Positions 1 to 8,009 of a DNA stretch of 64,000 nucleotides are shown in pieces. Below the pieces are notes generated by a model. The model saw nothing but the letters and a program-made list of their open reading frames with translations. It was not told where the DNA came from and made no database searches. The stretch covers positions 1-64,000 of the forward strand of contig JAUVEU010000001.1 of NCBI GenBank assembly GCA_030594645.1. Direction: 5' to 3'. Origin of the DNA: Candidatus Aegiribacteria sp. GTDB lineage: Bacteria > Fermentibacterota > Fermentibacteria > Fermentibacterales > JCC-6. The translations under genes were made by a program, and so were the position numbers. The stretch's first letter is position 1, and each line of letters starts with the position of its first letter.

Positions 1-765
1 AATATTGCCGTGAAGTCCGTGAACCATGATGATTAAATCCTTACCGGAGTCCAGGAAATATCCTGTCATGTGGCAGCCATCCAGTGAACTGATATCAACC
101 GGTTTCCATGGTGATCCGGGAAAGGGATGTGGAACGGGCTGGCGAATTCTGAATCGATTGGTGTAACCTATCAGACCCGGTCGGGATAGCATTCTCCTGA
201 AGATCAGCCAGAAAAGAATGCCGAGTAATGCACCGATACTCCATCCGGTGAGGACATCAATCGGATAATGAACTCCCAGGTAGATCCTGCTGAACCCGAC
301 CAGGAGCGAAACCGATATGGCAAATGGAGCAAGGGGCGGGTATGCAAGGGCTATTGTAGTTGCAAGGGCAGCAGAATTTGCCGAATGCGCGGACGGAAAA
401 GACCTGTTGCCATGCACGTCTCCCCTGTAATTAACTTCTCCACTGATGTTCTCTTCAAAACAGGGTCTGGATCTGGCTGTATTTCTTTTAAGATGGTAGC
501 AGACCTGGTCTGACGCAGATGTGGCCAGAATCATGCATAGCAGAACTATTCTGGGGTTTTTTGACGCAAATGCCCGTTTCCATCTGCTGCCGCTTGAAAC
601 ATATGGCTTCGTTCTGCCCCACCATAGCAGAAGCAGAATGAAACCAATCAGCAGTGGGATCCAGTTATCAACATTTGTTATCGTTCGCATTATGTATGTG
701 AGCGGATTCGACTCAATTCCATTTATCTGAAAGAACAGTGATGTATCCCAGGATGGCCAGAGCAC
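1..765 (-). CDS. PAP2 phosphatase fused to an alpha/beta-hydrolase domain (partial)
   Basis: Translation of the minus strand from a GTG at 765 is open to the window edge. It begins with hydrophobic segments and then shows the three PAP2 phosphatase motifs in order: LKRNTARSRP, SFPSAH and SRIYLGVHYPIDVLTG. After the last membrane segments the frame continues without a break into a sequence ending GKDLIIMVHGLHGN, which looks like the first strand and oxyanion-hole HG motif of an alpha/beta-hydrolase. PAP2 enzymes remove phosphate from lipid phosphates at the membrane; the hydrolase half may act on a related lipid, which is inference. The start is set by a stop three codons upstream and has no clear ribosome site. 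It follows the DUF1232 gene by one base. The C-terminus lies outside the window. Confidence 0.8.
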   Translation of the reverse strand, partial: MLWPSWDTSLFFQINGIESNPLTYIMRTITNVDNWIPLLIGFILLLLWWGRTKPYVSSGSRWKRAFASKNPRIVLLCMILATSASDQVCYHLKRNTARSRPCFEENISGEVNYRGDVHGNRSFPSAHSANSAALATTIALAYPPLAPFAISVSLLVGFSRIYLGVHYPIDVLTGWSIGALLGILFWLIFRRMLSRPGLIGYTNRFRIRQPVPHPFPGSPWKPVDISSLDGCHMTGYFLDSGKDLIIMVHGLHGNI

Positions 766-766
766 T

Positions 767-1210
767 CTAGCTTCTGCCTGAATCTAGTCCGCATTCTTTC
801 CAAATCCTGTATTCTTCCAGATCAGTGCCGATGAACTTGATACACAGGCTTAGCACAAAAGCATCATCTATGTATCCAATGAACGGAATTAAATCCGGAA
901 TAACATCAAATGGATTCACAAAGTACAGCAGTGTGAATACTACAGCACCAAGCGTACGAAGTGGTACTTTATACCTGCCTTTGACAGAGTCGGAAAGCAT
1001 GGCGTACAAAATTTTTATATCTTCCCAGAATTTCTCCAGTGCCGCTGGAATGCCGTGAGCCTCAAGATGATTTATCTTCTCTTCTGCTCTTCCCGCAGCT
1101 TCCATGGTTTCTTTCTCACCAGCGGATTTTCTCCCGCTGTCAAACATTTGCTCAAGTCTTCTCCGGTCTCTATTCATGAGATGCATCTTCATTCTCAACC
1201 TTTCATTCAC
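767..1210 (-). CDS. DUF1232 (YkvA-like) membrane protein
   Basis: This 147-residue protein has a basic, charged N-terminal half and a C-terminal DUF1232 core. The family signature is visible as LLYFVNPFDVIPDLIPFIGYIDDAFVL (split here: LLYFVNPFDVIPD, then LIPFIGYIDDAF), around residues 95-125. DUF1232 proteins are small membrane-associated proteins of unknown biochemical role. The gene lies directly upstream of the PAP2/hydrolase gene on the same strand with effectively no gap, so the two are probably cotranscribed and may both act at the membrane. Assignment to the family is clear; function is unknown. Confidence 0.85.
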   Translation of the reverse strand: MNERLRMKMHLMNRDRRRLEQMFDSGRKSAGEKETMEAAGRAEEKINHLEAHGIPAALEKFWEDIKILYAMLSDSVKGRYKVPLRTLGAVVFTLLYFVNPFDVIPDLIPFIGYIDDAFVLSLCIKFIGTDLEEYRIWKECGLDSGRS

Positions 1211-1293
1211 TCTTTAATAAGAACATAGCCAAGCATGATGGACAAAGAAAGACAGGGTGGCTCCAGAAGACCTCTTTGTGTTAACTTAGACAT

Positions 1294-2832
1294 ATGGAAT
1301 ACATGATAATATCACCTCCGGTAATCACGCCTTCCGAACCACCATCAGGAGCTTTCCTGCTTGCTTCCGGACTGGAAGCCAGAGGGATCAGTACCGGTTT
1401 TCTTGATCTGTCACTTGAGTTCTTCAATTATATCTTCGCTAAGATACCTGAGGGTAGGGGTTATCCCGCTGTTAAATATGCACTTACGTATCTCAGAAAC
1501 AACTCAAATTATCCACCCGGCCAGCATCGCACAGTTTCCGGTGTCCTGAATTCCGCTTTAAAGACATTTTCAAAAGGTTACCCAGGGTGGAAAATCTCTC
1601 TAATGGATCTTACTCCCCCTTCCGAAGTACATAAACCTGAGGAGTTGCTTAAAATCTGCAAGCGGGAAGTAACGCCATTTTCAGAATTCTGGGAAGAATA
1701 CCTGCTGCCTATTCTCAAGATGCATCATCCGAAAACCGTTCTTGTTTCATTTTCCTATCTTTCACAGCTTCCAGCGGGAATAGACCTGGCTCTATTCCTA
1801 AAAACAAACGGATACCACGTGATAGCTGGGGGTTCGCTGCTGAACAGCCTTGATAGAACAGGAAAAGGATTTGATCTCCTGCGCAGAGTGCTTCCTGAAA
1901 CTGTCCTCGGAGATGGTTCGCTGCTCAGGGGAATAGAGTCCACGGATAATTCACTGTTAAGCAGATTGTCATGGCCATACACGCTGAGCTCGTGGCAATA
2001 CATATCCGGAAGTCCCATAATTCCTTACACGTTATCTACAGGGTGTTTCTGGAATAAGTGTCTATTCTGTCCTGACAGAAAAAGGAAACTGTCAATCTTC
2101 GGGAAAGAAGTATTCGAGGAATTCATCAAGACTGTTCCGCCTTCGATAATGAAACGAAAACCGGTCATTCATTTACTTGACTCAACGATCCCGAAAAAGA
2201 CTCTGCTGGATACTCTTCCGGTTCTCAAAGAAAACAACCTTGATTTCTATGGTTTTATCAGACCGGAAAAGTGGGTTGCAGACCAATCAGATATGCTTGC
2301 GGATCATGGATGTCTTATGCTGCAGCTTGGGGCTGAAAGCGGAAGTCACTCCCTGCTTGAACGATTCAGCAAGGGAATCGATCCCGAAACTTCACTGGAA
2401 GTAATACAAAGCTGCGCTGAATCGGGGATAAGAACTTACGTGTATATGCTTCTGGGGCTTCCCGGAGAGACTATTTCCGATCTGAATGCATCTGTCAATT
2501 TTCTGCAGGAGGCGGGGAATTCAATCGATTTCATTAACTTCTCCATATTCAATCTGCCCACTAACTGCGAATTATCGGACAGAGCCGATGAATTCGGAAT
2601 TGAGCTGGTTTATGACAAAGACTCTGAAAATGTGATAAGGCTTTACATGCCCTTCCGCTGCGAAGGGCGAAACCCAAGAATAATGGCAAGGGATTTTATA
2701 ACCGAAAAGCTCAGCCGACTCCCTTCGATTGAGGAGACTCTGCTGCGAACCCCAAAATGGTTCAGAACATCCCATTTCCCGCTGATTGAGATACCGGGGC
2801 GTATTTCTCACAAACCTGACCTGAGTAAATGA
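1294..2832 (+). CDS. Radical SAM protein with CX4CX2C cluster motif
   Basis: This 512-residue protein has an N-terminal region resembling the cobalamin-binding-type Rossmann domain of B12 radical SAM enzymes (ISPPVITPSEPPSG start), then a radical SAM core. The iron-sulfur motif at about residues 251-259 is GCFWNKCLFC, a CX4CX2C spacing seen in some B12-type families (the CPWNxCxFC variant) in place of the standard CX3CX2C. Later core strands are visible (LQLGAESGSHSLLERF and YVYMLLGLPGE). Substrate is unknown. It stands alone, divergent from the DUF1232/PAP2 pair and convergent with DUF389. No good ribosome site precedes the ATG at 1294, so the start is less certain than the identity. Confidence 0.8.
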   Translation: MEYMIISPPVITPSEPPSGAFLLASGLEARGISTGFLDLSLEFFNYIFAKIPEGRGYPAVKYALTYLRNNSNYPPGQHRTVSGVLNSALKTFSKGYPGWKISLMDLTPPSEVHKPEELLKICKREVTPFSEFWEEYLLPILKMHHPKTVLVSFSYLSQLPAGIDLALFLKTNGYHVIAGGSLLNSLDRTGKGFDLLRRVLPETVLGDGSLLRGIESTDNSLLSRLSWPYTLSSWQYISGSPIIPYTLSTGCFWNKCLFCPDRKRKLSIFGKEVFEEFIKTVPPSIMKRKPVIHLLDSTIPKKTLLDTLPVLKENNLDFYGFIRPEKWVADQSDMLADHGCLMLQLGAESGSHSLLERFSKGIDPETSLEVIQSCAESGIRTYVYMLLGLPGETISDLNASVNFLQEAGNSIDFINFSIFNLPTNCELSDRADEFGIELVYDKDSENVIRLYMPFRCEGRNPRIMARDFITEKLSRLPSIEETLLRTPKWFRTSHFPLIEIPGRISHKPDLSK

Positions 2833-2852
2833 ATGCCGGCGAGATTTGCGTG

Positions 2853-3854
2853 TTAATCCCCGGTAACAATCAGATAAGTTAGTACAGACAGAATAAGCAG
2901 CCATACAACTACAGCGATAGCAGCTGTTTTTCTGGCTCTGCCTGCATCATCCTCCGAATCGGGTCGAATTCCTACAGCAAGAAATGTAATTACTCCTGCA
3001 AGATTGATCGAAATGAGGTTCACGGCAAGCAGCTGACCCGCGTGGAATGCTCCATTTATATCGCCCATCGCGCCAAGCAGACCCGCCACAACAAGAGGAG
3101 GCATCAGTGCAGCGGCAACCATCACTCCTATCAATGTTGCGGGAGCGCCAGTACTCAAAGCAAGGGCTCCGGCAGCTCCTGCTGCGAGAGCTATAACAAT
3201 ATCTGATGTACCAATAAAAGTACGAGAAACTATCTCGGAAGATGACGAATCAAAGTTGAAAACCATCCCTGCGATCACGACGAAGGCAAATGCGGCCCCT
3301 ATCCGGATTGTGTTTTCTCGAAGGGCTCTGATTCCGAGCCCCAGATCTCCTATTGTCACAGCCAGGGAAAGGCCGACATTAGGTCCAAGTAATGGAGCTA
3401 TGACCATGGCGCCTATAATCACTGCGATATTATTCCTGGCAAGGCCTATGGCACATACGATCGCTGAAAGCATGGTCATGATGATATTCGGCCAGGAAGT
3501 CTTTGTCATCTCGTTTACATCCGAGTAGAGTTCTTCTCTGCTTACTCTGTGGATTTTCCTGCGCGATGCACTGCTGGAAACCTTTTTCTCATCCGGGATT
3601 TCCTCGGGAGCCGGGATGGAAGAAGCCACAGGAAGGGAGACAATTCTCAGGTCCTCACCTGAATCAGCAAGCGCTGATCTCAGTTTATCTGTTATTTCTT
3701 CACTTTGTTCGGCTTCCGCAAGGATATGAAGCTGCGCCTGCTCAACGGAAAGCTTCTCCCACCAGATTGAGATCGTATCAAGACTGCTGACTGATGATCG
3801 GGCCAGTTCCAGCCGATCAGCGGGCAGGAATACTTCTATCAGACGTACAGCCAT
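2853..3854 (-). CDS. DUF389 family membrane protein
   Basis: This is a 333-residue protein. Residues 1-75 form a soluble alpha/beta domain (VRLIEVFLPADR start), followed by a polar linker and then a membrane domain with several helices. The DUF389 hallmark is present: NNIAVIIGAMVIAPLLGP, followed by repeated small-residue helices. Family members (TIGR00341-like) are widespread bacterial and archaeal membrane proteins without an established transport substrate. The gene starts 22 bases after the end of the PhoH-like gene on the same strand, which suggests cotranscription. The family call is secure; the role is unknown. Confidence 0.85.
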   Translation of the reverse strand: MAVRLIEVFLPADRLELARSSVSSLDTISIWWEKLSVEQAQLHILAEAEQSEEITDKLRSALADSGEDLRIVSLPVASSIPAPEEIPDEKKVSSSASRRKIHRVSREELYSDVNEMTKTSWPNIIMTMLSAIVCAIGLARNNIAVIIGAMVIAPLLGPNVGLSLAVTIGDLGLGIRALRENTIRIGAAFAFVVIAGMVFNFDSSSSEIVSRTFIGTSDIVIALAAGAAGALALSTGAPATLIGVMVAAALMPPLVVAGLLGAMGDINGAFHAGQLLAVNLISINLAGVITFLAVGIRPDSEDDAGRARKTAAIAVVVWLLILSVLTYLIVTGD

Positions 3855-3875
3855 ATCAGAGGTTACTCCTTCCGG

Positions 3876-5216
3876 TTAAAGAAGATTGCTTGCAAGCTCA
3901 GCAAGTCTGCTCCTCTCCCCTTTGACCAGGTTGATATGAGCGGTGATGCTCTCATTCTTAAATCGATCAATAAGAAAAGTCAGGCCGTTAGACTGGCTGT
4001 CAAGATAAGGTGTATCTATCTGATAAATATCACCCGTGAATACAATCTTAGTGTTTTCGCCAACCCTGGTGATAATGGTTCTGACTTCATGAGGCGTCAG
4101 ATTCTGAGCTTCATCAACAATGAAGTAAATTCCATCCAGGCTTCTACCCCTGATATACGCCAGAGGAGTGATTAGAAGTTTCTCATGTTCAATCATCTCC
4201 TGTAGACTGAGATATTCTTTGCTGTCAGTTGAGAAACGGCTTTTAATAACGGCCAGATTGTCCCACAGGGGCTGCATATACGGATCTAGCTTGCTCTGAA
4301 CATCACCCGGAAGATAGCCAAGATCTCTGTTTCCAAGCGGTACAACGGGTCGTGCCAGAAAAATCTGTCGATATTCTTTTCTCTGAGCGAGAGCAGCAGC
4401 AAGCGTCAGCAGGGTTTTTCCGGTTCCTGCTTTGCCTGTCAGCGTGACAAGCTGAACTGATGGATTCAACAGTGCGTGAAGGGCATATGTCTGTTCAGCG
4501 TTCCTCGGTTGTATTCCATAGGCTCTGGTTTTGATAATGCGTTCGAACTCATCAGAATCAGGATTGAACCATGCAAGGGAACTGGTGCTGCCGTTTCGGA
4601 GAATGAAGAACTGATTCGGAGTCGGAGAAAGCTCAGTGTCGATATCGCTTCTCGGAACGGTAAAAGGCTGCTCGTAAAACCTGGATATCAAATCTGTGTC
4701 AATATCCTCCAGGATTCCAGTACCCGTATAAAGCTCATCAACATTTTCAACTTTTCCGGTTTCGTAATCCTCAGCGTTAATACCGATAGATTTTGCTTTC
4801 ATCCGAAGATTGATGTCTTTGCTGATAAGAATTACTTCCCTGCCGGGATTAGCAATCCGCAGCTGATCGGCAAGCGCAAGAATCCGATGATCAGGCTTGT
4901 TCAGGGTAAATGTTTCCTTTACGATGCTTCCTGCAGATACCTTTGCGACTTTTACAAACAGTTTCCCTCTTCCCTCTCCAAGAGGAAGACCATCATTGAA
5001 CAATTTCTCACCTGCAAGTTTATCAAGCTTTCTTATGAATTCCCTTGCTTGAAAGTTGATGAGATCATTTCCTTTTTTAAAATCATCAAGTTCCTCAAGA
5101 ACCGTAATCGGTATAACTACATCATGCTCCTGGAAATTGTCTATGCAATTGTGATCGTAGAGAAGTACATTCGTATCAATAACGAATAGCCGTGGGGATT
5201 CCTGTGATTCTGTCAA
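3876..5216 (-). CDS. phoH: PhoH family ATPase with N-terminal PIN domain (PhoH2-like)
   Basis: This 446-residue protein has a PIN nuclease domain at residues 8-150 (FVIDTNVLLYD, VVIPITVLEELDDFKKG, DHRILALA, acidic residues in the expected places) joined to a PhoH ATPase domain. The Walker A motif is GKAGTGKT near residue 260 and Walker B is FIVDEAQNL near 368, followed by FTGDIYQID. PIN-PhoH fusions are described as RNA helicase-ribonucleases in some bacteria; that function is transferred from the family. It is followed after 22 bases by the DUF389 gene. About 195 bases separate its start from tRNA-Lys. Confidence 0.9.
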   Translation of the reverse strand: MTESQESPRLFVIDTNVLLYDHNCIDNFQEHDVVIPITVLEELDDFKKGNDLINFQAREFIRKLDKLAGEKLFNDGLPLGEGRGKLFVKVAKVSAGSIVKETFTLNKPDHRILALADQLRIANPGREVILISKDINLRMKAKSIGINAEDYETGKVENVDELYTGTGILEDIDTDLISRFYEQPFTVPRSDIDTELSPTPNQFFILRNGSTSSLAWFNPDSDEFERIIKTRAYGIQPRNAEQTYALHALLNPSVQLVTLTGKAGTGKTLLTLAAALAQRKEYRQIFLARPVVPLGNRDLGYLPGDVQSKLDPYMQPLWDNLAVIKSRFSTDSKEYLSLQEMIEHEKLLITPLAYIRGRSLDGIYFIVDEAQNLTPHEVRTIITRVGENTKIVFTGDIYQIDTPYLDSQSNGLTFLIDRFKNESITAHINLVKGERSRLAELASNLL

Positions 5217-5412
5217 TTATCACATCCAATCTGAAGTGGTTGATTTTGAGTCCGCCTTCCAATTCTATATGAATTTCAAACAAAGGAAAACCTGCATGAG
5301 ATTATAGAACACAAGGGATGGTGCAAGAGAGAAAGCGGAATTCATTTTTTCATCTATTGCATTTTTCGTTCATTTTCTGCATTTTACCGCCTGCCCGAAA
5401 ACCCTTGAACGT

Positions 5413-5488
5413 GAGCCGCTAGCTCAGTAGGTAGAGCATCTGACTTTTAATCAGAGGGTCGGGGGTTCGATCCCCCCGCGGCTCACCA
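5413..5488 (+). tRNA. tRNA-Lys (anticodon TTT)
   Basis: A 76-base cloverleaf with acceptor stem GAGCCGC/GCGGCTC, anticodon loop CTTTTAA giving TTT, T-arm GTTCGATC and an encoded CCA end at 5486-5488. It lies 66 bases before tRNA-Glu on the same strand. Confidence 0.97.
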
Positions 5489-5526
5489 GTATCTTGGGGA
5501 AATCGGGTATTGACGAAATCGACTTC

Positions 5527-5546
5527 AGTTACCATTGTTGGTAACT
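5527..5546 (+). other. Perfect 7-bp hairpin between the two tRNA genes
   Basis: AGTTACC and GGTAACT pair around a six-base loop. It has only a weak T run after it, so it may be a processing or weak termination structure between tRNA-Lys and tRNA-Glu. Confidence 0.45.
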
Positions 5547-5554
5547 ATTTCGGC

Positions 5555-5629
5555 GACCCCATCGTCTAGCGGTTAGGACACTGGCCTTTCACGCCGGCAA
5601 CACGGGTTCGATCCCCGTTGGGGTCGCCA
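5555..5629 (+). tRNA. tRNA-Glu (anticodon TTC), anchor of the downstream island
   Basis: A 75-base cloverleaf with acceptor stem GACCCCA/TGGGGTC, anticodon loop CTTTCAC giving TTC, T-arm GGTTCGATCCC and an encoded CCA. Its last 20 bases (5610-5629) recur exactly or nearly so at 5735, 9514 and 15230, and in degenerate form elsewhere up to about 24160. This makes it the likely origin of the island's boundary repeats. Confidence 0.97.
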
Positions 5630-5631
5630 TT

Positions 5632-5667
5632 AAGCAAACACGGCCCCTTGCGGGTCGTTTTTGCTTT
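5632..5667 (+). terminator. Rho-independent terminator of tRNA-Glu
   Basis: A long hairpin with AAGCAAA pairing to TTTGCTT outside and ACGGCCC to GGGTCGT inside, with a T-rich 3' arm. Structurally equivalent hairpins follow the tRNA-like repeats at 9410 and 15126. Confidence 0.8.
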
Positions 5668-5734
5668 ATACCGATAGAGGGCTGAGAACCCGCAGGGTGA
5701 GTTTACCCTGAGCGAGTCGTTGACGAGTCGAAGG

Positions 5735-5754
5735 GATCCCCGTTGGGGTCGCCA
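5735..5754 (+). repeat. tRNA-Glu 3'-end direct repeat
   Basis: An exact 20-base copy of the tRNA-Glu 3' end, 125 bases downstream of the original. The bases between hold the terminator and a conserved block around GAGCGAGTCGTTGACGAGTC (5711-5730). It marks the left edge of the first secreted-protein module. Confidence 0.85.
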
Positions 5755-5817
5755 ACTCTTATGAAAACGTGCCACCCACTGTTAAATACGACATGAGGAT
5801 TTACTTTTAAGAAATTT

Positions 5818-6519
5818 CTAGAAGAGGGTCTTGATGCTGCCCCAGGTTTCAGGTTCCAGAGCACTTACAGGCTCTCCGTAGAAATCAAAGAACATGTCCA
5901 GAGGGGTACCGAATATAATGTCAGATCTCACCCATACACCGGAACCGTCATTGTACCAGATATAGTCAGCGATGTAATGCAAGCTTGCAAGAATAAAACA
6001 GTTGTCGTTAACATCAGCCTGGGTTTCGAAGTAGTAATGTACACCCGCGTCAAGCTCAGGGTAAGCATCTGCGTTGATGATACAGTGGGTCTGATAGATA
6101 TCGTATCCCCATTGGCTGTCGCCTGTGAATGTGTTGGTGCAAGGTACGCTCTCTACCCATACATCGGTATTGGTGTTGGGGTCCGAATCACCGGTATAAT
6201 CTTCGGAGATGACGAAATTCATCATTGATCCCATCTCACCTGTCCAGATCATCCAAACATACATTTCTGTGACATAGTAGTTGTTATCAAGCTCGAAGTC
6301 ATCACAGATCCAGCGGTTACCACCACCGTAATTGGTGACAGCGGTAACTAAAACTGAATAATCGTATGTCTGCGAATAGACCAACCCATCAATCGCAATA
6401 GGACCGGTTCCTTGAACTTGATGTCTATCCGGCGTGATTGATGGATCAAGCGTAATTGATGGATCAGCAAGTACAAAAGATACTGACATGAAGAGCATAA
6501 AGGAAAAGAGTTTCTTCAT
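5818..6519 (-). CDS. Island secreted-protein family, copy 1
   Basis: This 233-residue exported protein has an N-terminal signal peptide (MKKLFSFMLFM, cleaved after a VLA-type site). The mature part holds the blocks shared by all copies: GTGPIAIDGLVYSQTY, RWICDDFELDNNYYVT, WMIWTGE, SDPNTNTDVW, GDSQWGYDIYQTHC, YYFETQADV, FFDFYGEP and the tail EPETWGSIKTLF. Conserved cysteines (CDDF, VPC, HCI and NCF) suggest disulfides outside the cytoplasm. I do not recognise a named family. The ATG at 6519 is chosen because the other copies start at the equivalent site. It has its own promoter at 6556-6584. Confidence 0.8.
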   Translation of the reverse strand: MKKLFSFMLFMSVSFVLADPSITLDPSITPDRHQVQGTGPIAIDGLVYSQTYDYSVLVTAVTNYGGGNRWICDDFELDNNYYVTEMYVWMIWTGEMGSMMNFVISEDYTGDSDPNTNTDVWVESVPCTNTFTGDSQWGYDIYQTHCIINADAYPELDAGVHYYFETQADVNDNCFILASLHYIADYIWYNDGSGVWVRSDIIFGTPLDMFFDFYGEPVSALEPETWGSIKTLF

Positions 6520-6555
6520 TGCACACAACCTTACATTAATGATTAACCTAAATAG

Positions 6556-6584
6556 ATTCTAGATAAATGAATATATGATGTCAA
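6556..6584 (-). promoter_or_regulatory. Promoter of secreted-family copy 1
   Basis: TTGACA, a 17-base spacer and TAGAAT on the minus strand, 37 bases before the ATG. A conserved block (CACAACTGTATG) lies just upstream of the -35 box. Confidence 0.75.
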
Positions 6585-6706
6585 CATACAGTTGTGGCAT
6601 CAGATAGCAAAAGGCTACAAGATGAAGGAGATGACGTTTCATGTGACCGCCCCATCTCAGCAATTTCAGATAATGATTAATGTACTTTCTACAGCTTGCT
6701 TAATGT

Positions 6707-6756
6707 CAGCAACCATTTCCAAAAGGGGTTTGAAGTTTTGCCCGTTGGGGTCGCCA
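6707..6756 (+). repeat. Module boundary repeat (50-bp type), tRNA-Glu-like end
   Basis: Begins AGCAACCATTTCC, continues AAAAGGGGTTTGAAG and ends CCCGTTGGGGTCGCCA, identical to the last 16 bases of tRNA-Glu. Near copies lie at 7684, 9359 and 18661, and a deleted copy near 16162. Confidence 0.8.
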
Positions 6757-6819
6757 TCTCTTATGAAAAACGTGCCACCCACTGTTAAATGCGACATGGG
6801 AATTTCTTTTTAGAAATTT

Positions 6820-7506
6820 CTAGAAGAGGGTCTTGATGCTGCCCCAGGTTTCAGGTTCCAGAGCACTTACAGGCTCTCCGTAGAAATCAAAGAACAGATC
6901 TGGTGAATAGGGCATCATGCCAGAAAGACTCTGCCATACACCGGAACCATCATTGAGCCAGCAACTGTCACCGATGTAATGCACGCTTACAAGAATGAAG
7001 GAGTTGTCTGTAACATCAGCAGCCTGGGTTTCGAAGTAGTAGTGGATACCCGCATCAAGCTCAGGATAGACATTTGCGTTGATTATGCAGTAAGTCTCGT
7101 AGATATCGTAGCCCCAGTTGCTGTCGCCGGTGAAGGTATTGATGCAGGGTACGCTCCCAACCCATACATCGGTGTTGGTGTTTGGGTCGGAATCGAGAAG
7201 ATCATCTTCTGATATCACTAAATTCATCTGTGTTGCTTGTTCACCTGTCCAGATCATCCAGACACACATTTCTGTGACATAGTAGTTGTCATCAAAGACG
7301 AAGTCATCGCAGACCCAGCGGTCACTAGCACTACAGTTGCTGAAGCCGTTGTACAGTTCTGCAAAACTGTAAGTCTGAGAATAAACCAACCCATCAATCT
7401 CAACCGGACCGGTTCCCTGAATGTGACGGGAACCCAGTTCAAAGGGTGGCTCAGCCAAGGCGGAATACAGTGAGATAATCAGAATAACAGCGAGGATATG
7501 TTTCAC
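6820..7506 (-). CDS. Island secreted-protein family, copy 2
   Basis: This 228-residue exported protein starts at GTG (7506) behind a GAGGTG ribosome site and has a clear signal peptide (ILAVILIISLYSALAEP). It shares all family blocks (GLVYSQTY, CDDFVFDDNYYVT, WMIWTGEQ, GYDIYETYC) and ends EPETWGSIKTLF. It differs from copy 1 mainly after the SQTY block and just before the FFDFYGEP block, which look like the variable parts of the family. The gene and about 60 bases of 3' flank, as well as its upstream flank, are repeated around other copies, so the unit was duplicated together with its borders. Confidence 0.8.
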   Translation of the reverse strand: MKHILAVILIISLYSALAEPPFELGSRHIQGTGPVEIDGLVYSQTYSFAELYNGFSNCSASDRWVCDDFVFDDNYYVTEMCVWMIWTGEQATQMNLVISEDDLLDSDPNTNTDVWVGSVPCINTFTGDSNWGYDIYETYCIINANVYPELDAGIHYYFETQAADVTDNSFILVSVHYIGDSCWLNDGSGVWQSLSGMMPYSPDLFFDFYGEPVSALEPETWGSIKTLF

Positions 7507-7542
7507 AGTTCACCTCATCTCAATGGAGTTAGACCCAAATAG

Positions 7543-7571
7543 ATTGTAGAGTACTATTTATACAATGTCAA
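7543..7571 (-). promoter_or_regulatory. Promoter of secreted-family copy 2
   Basis: TTGACA, 17 bases, TACAAT on the minus strand, with the conserved upstream block in the form AATCGTATC. Confidence 0.75.
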
Positions 7572-7683
7572 GATACGATTATGGCACCTGATAACGAAAG
7601 GCTGCCAGATGATGGAGATGACTTTCATGTGACCGCCCCATCTCAGCCAATAATTAACATACTTTCTACAGCTTGCTCAATGT

Positions 7684-7733
7684 CAGCAACCATTTCCAAA
7701 AGGGGTTTGAAGTTTTGCCCGTTGAGGTCGCCA
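7684..7733 (+). repeat. Module boundary repeat (50-bp type)
   Basis: Differs from the copy at 6707-6756 by one base (GTTGAGGTCGCCA ending). About 75 further bases upstream (from 7609) also match the flank before 6707. It separates copy 2 from the Fic module. Confidence 0.8.
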
Positions 7734-7879
7734 TTCTATAAATAACGATCTGAAATAGGGAACTCTACCCTACGACACTTTTAGAAATGCTATTTAACCT
7801 CAGATTTTCTTCTCATCCTATTTGCATATAGAACTTTACACCGATTACCCAATCCTAATACTATTCTCCGAAGCAGGAA

Positions 7880-7975
7880 ATACTAATCTATTACTAAATT
7901 ACTCAGATTTAGTAATTGACATTGTCATTCACATTTGATATACTAATTTTCAATGAATTAGTATTACATTAGTAT
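7880..7975 (+). promoter_or_regulatory. Promoter and operator array of the first Fic gene
   Basis: TTGACA at 7916-7921, a 17-base spacer and TATACT at 7939-7944 form a good promoter. The -10 box lies inside a perfect inverted repeat, ATACTAAT (7940-7947) and ATTAGTAT (7957-7964). Further half-sites occur at 7880-7887, 7891-7898, 7908-7916 and 7968-7975. The array is AT-rich and unique in the window. It looks like a repressor-binding region, perhaps for the winged-helix end of the Fic protein itself. Confidence 0.7.
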
Positions 7976-8009
7976 TTCTCTATATTCTAATATAGAAGGA
8001 GTTACAGCG

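Noticed and set aside
4476-5189. Plus-strand frame opposite phoH
   Set aside because: It has no recognisable domain and lies fully across a well-supported PIN-PhoH gene on the other strand.
5977-7473. Open frames on the plus strand opposite the secreted family
   Set aside because: The same antisense frames occur opposite several copies because the real genes on the minus strand are conserved. They lack ribosome sites, signal peptides and independent conservation.
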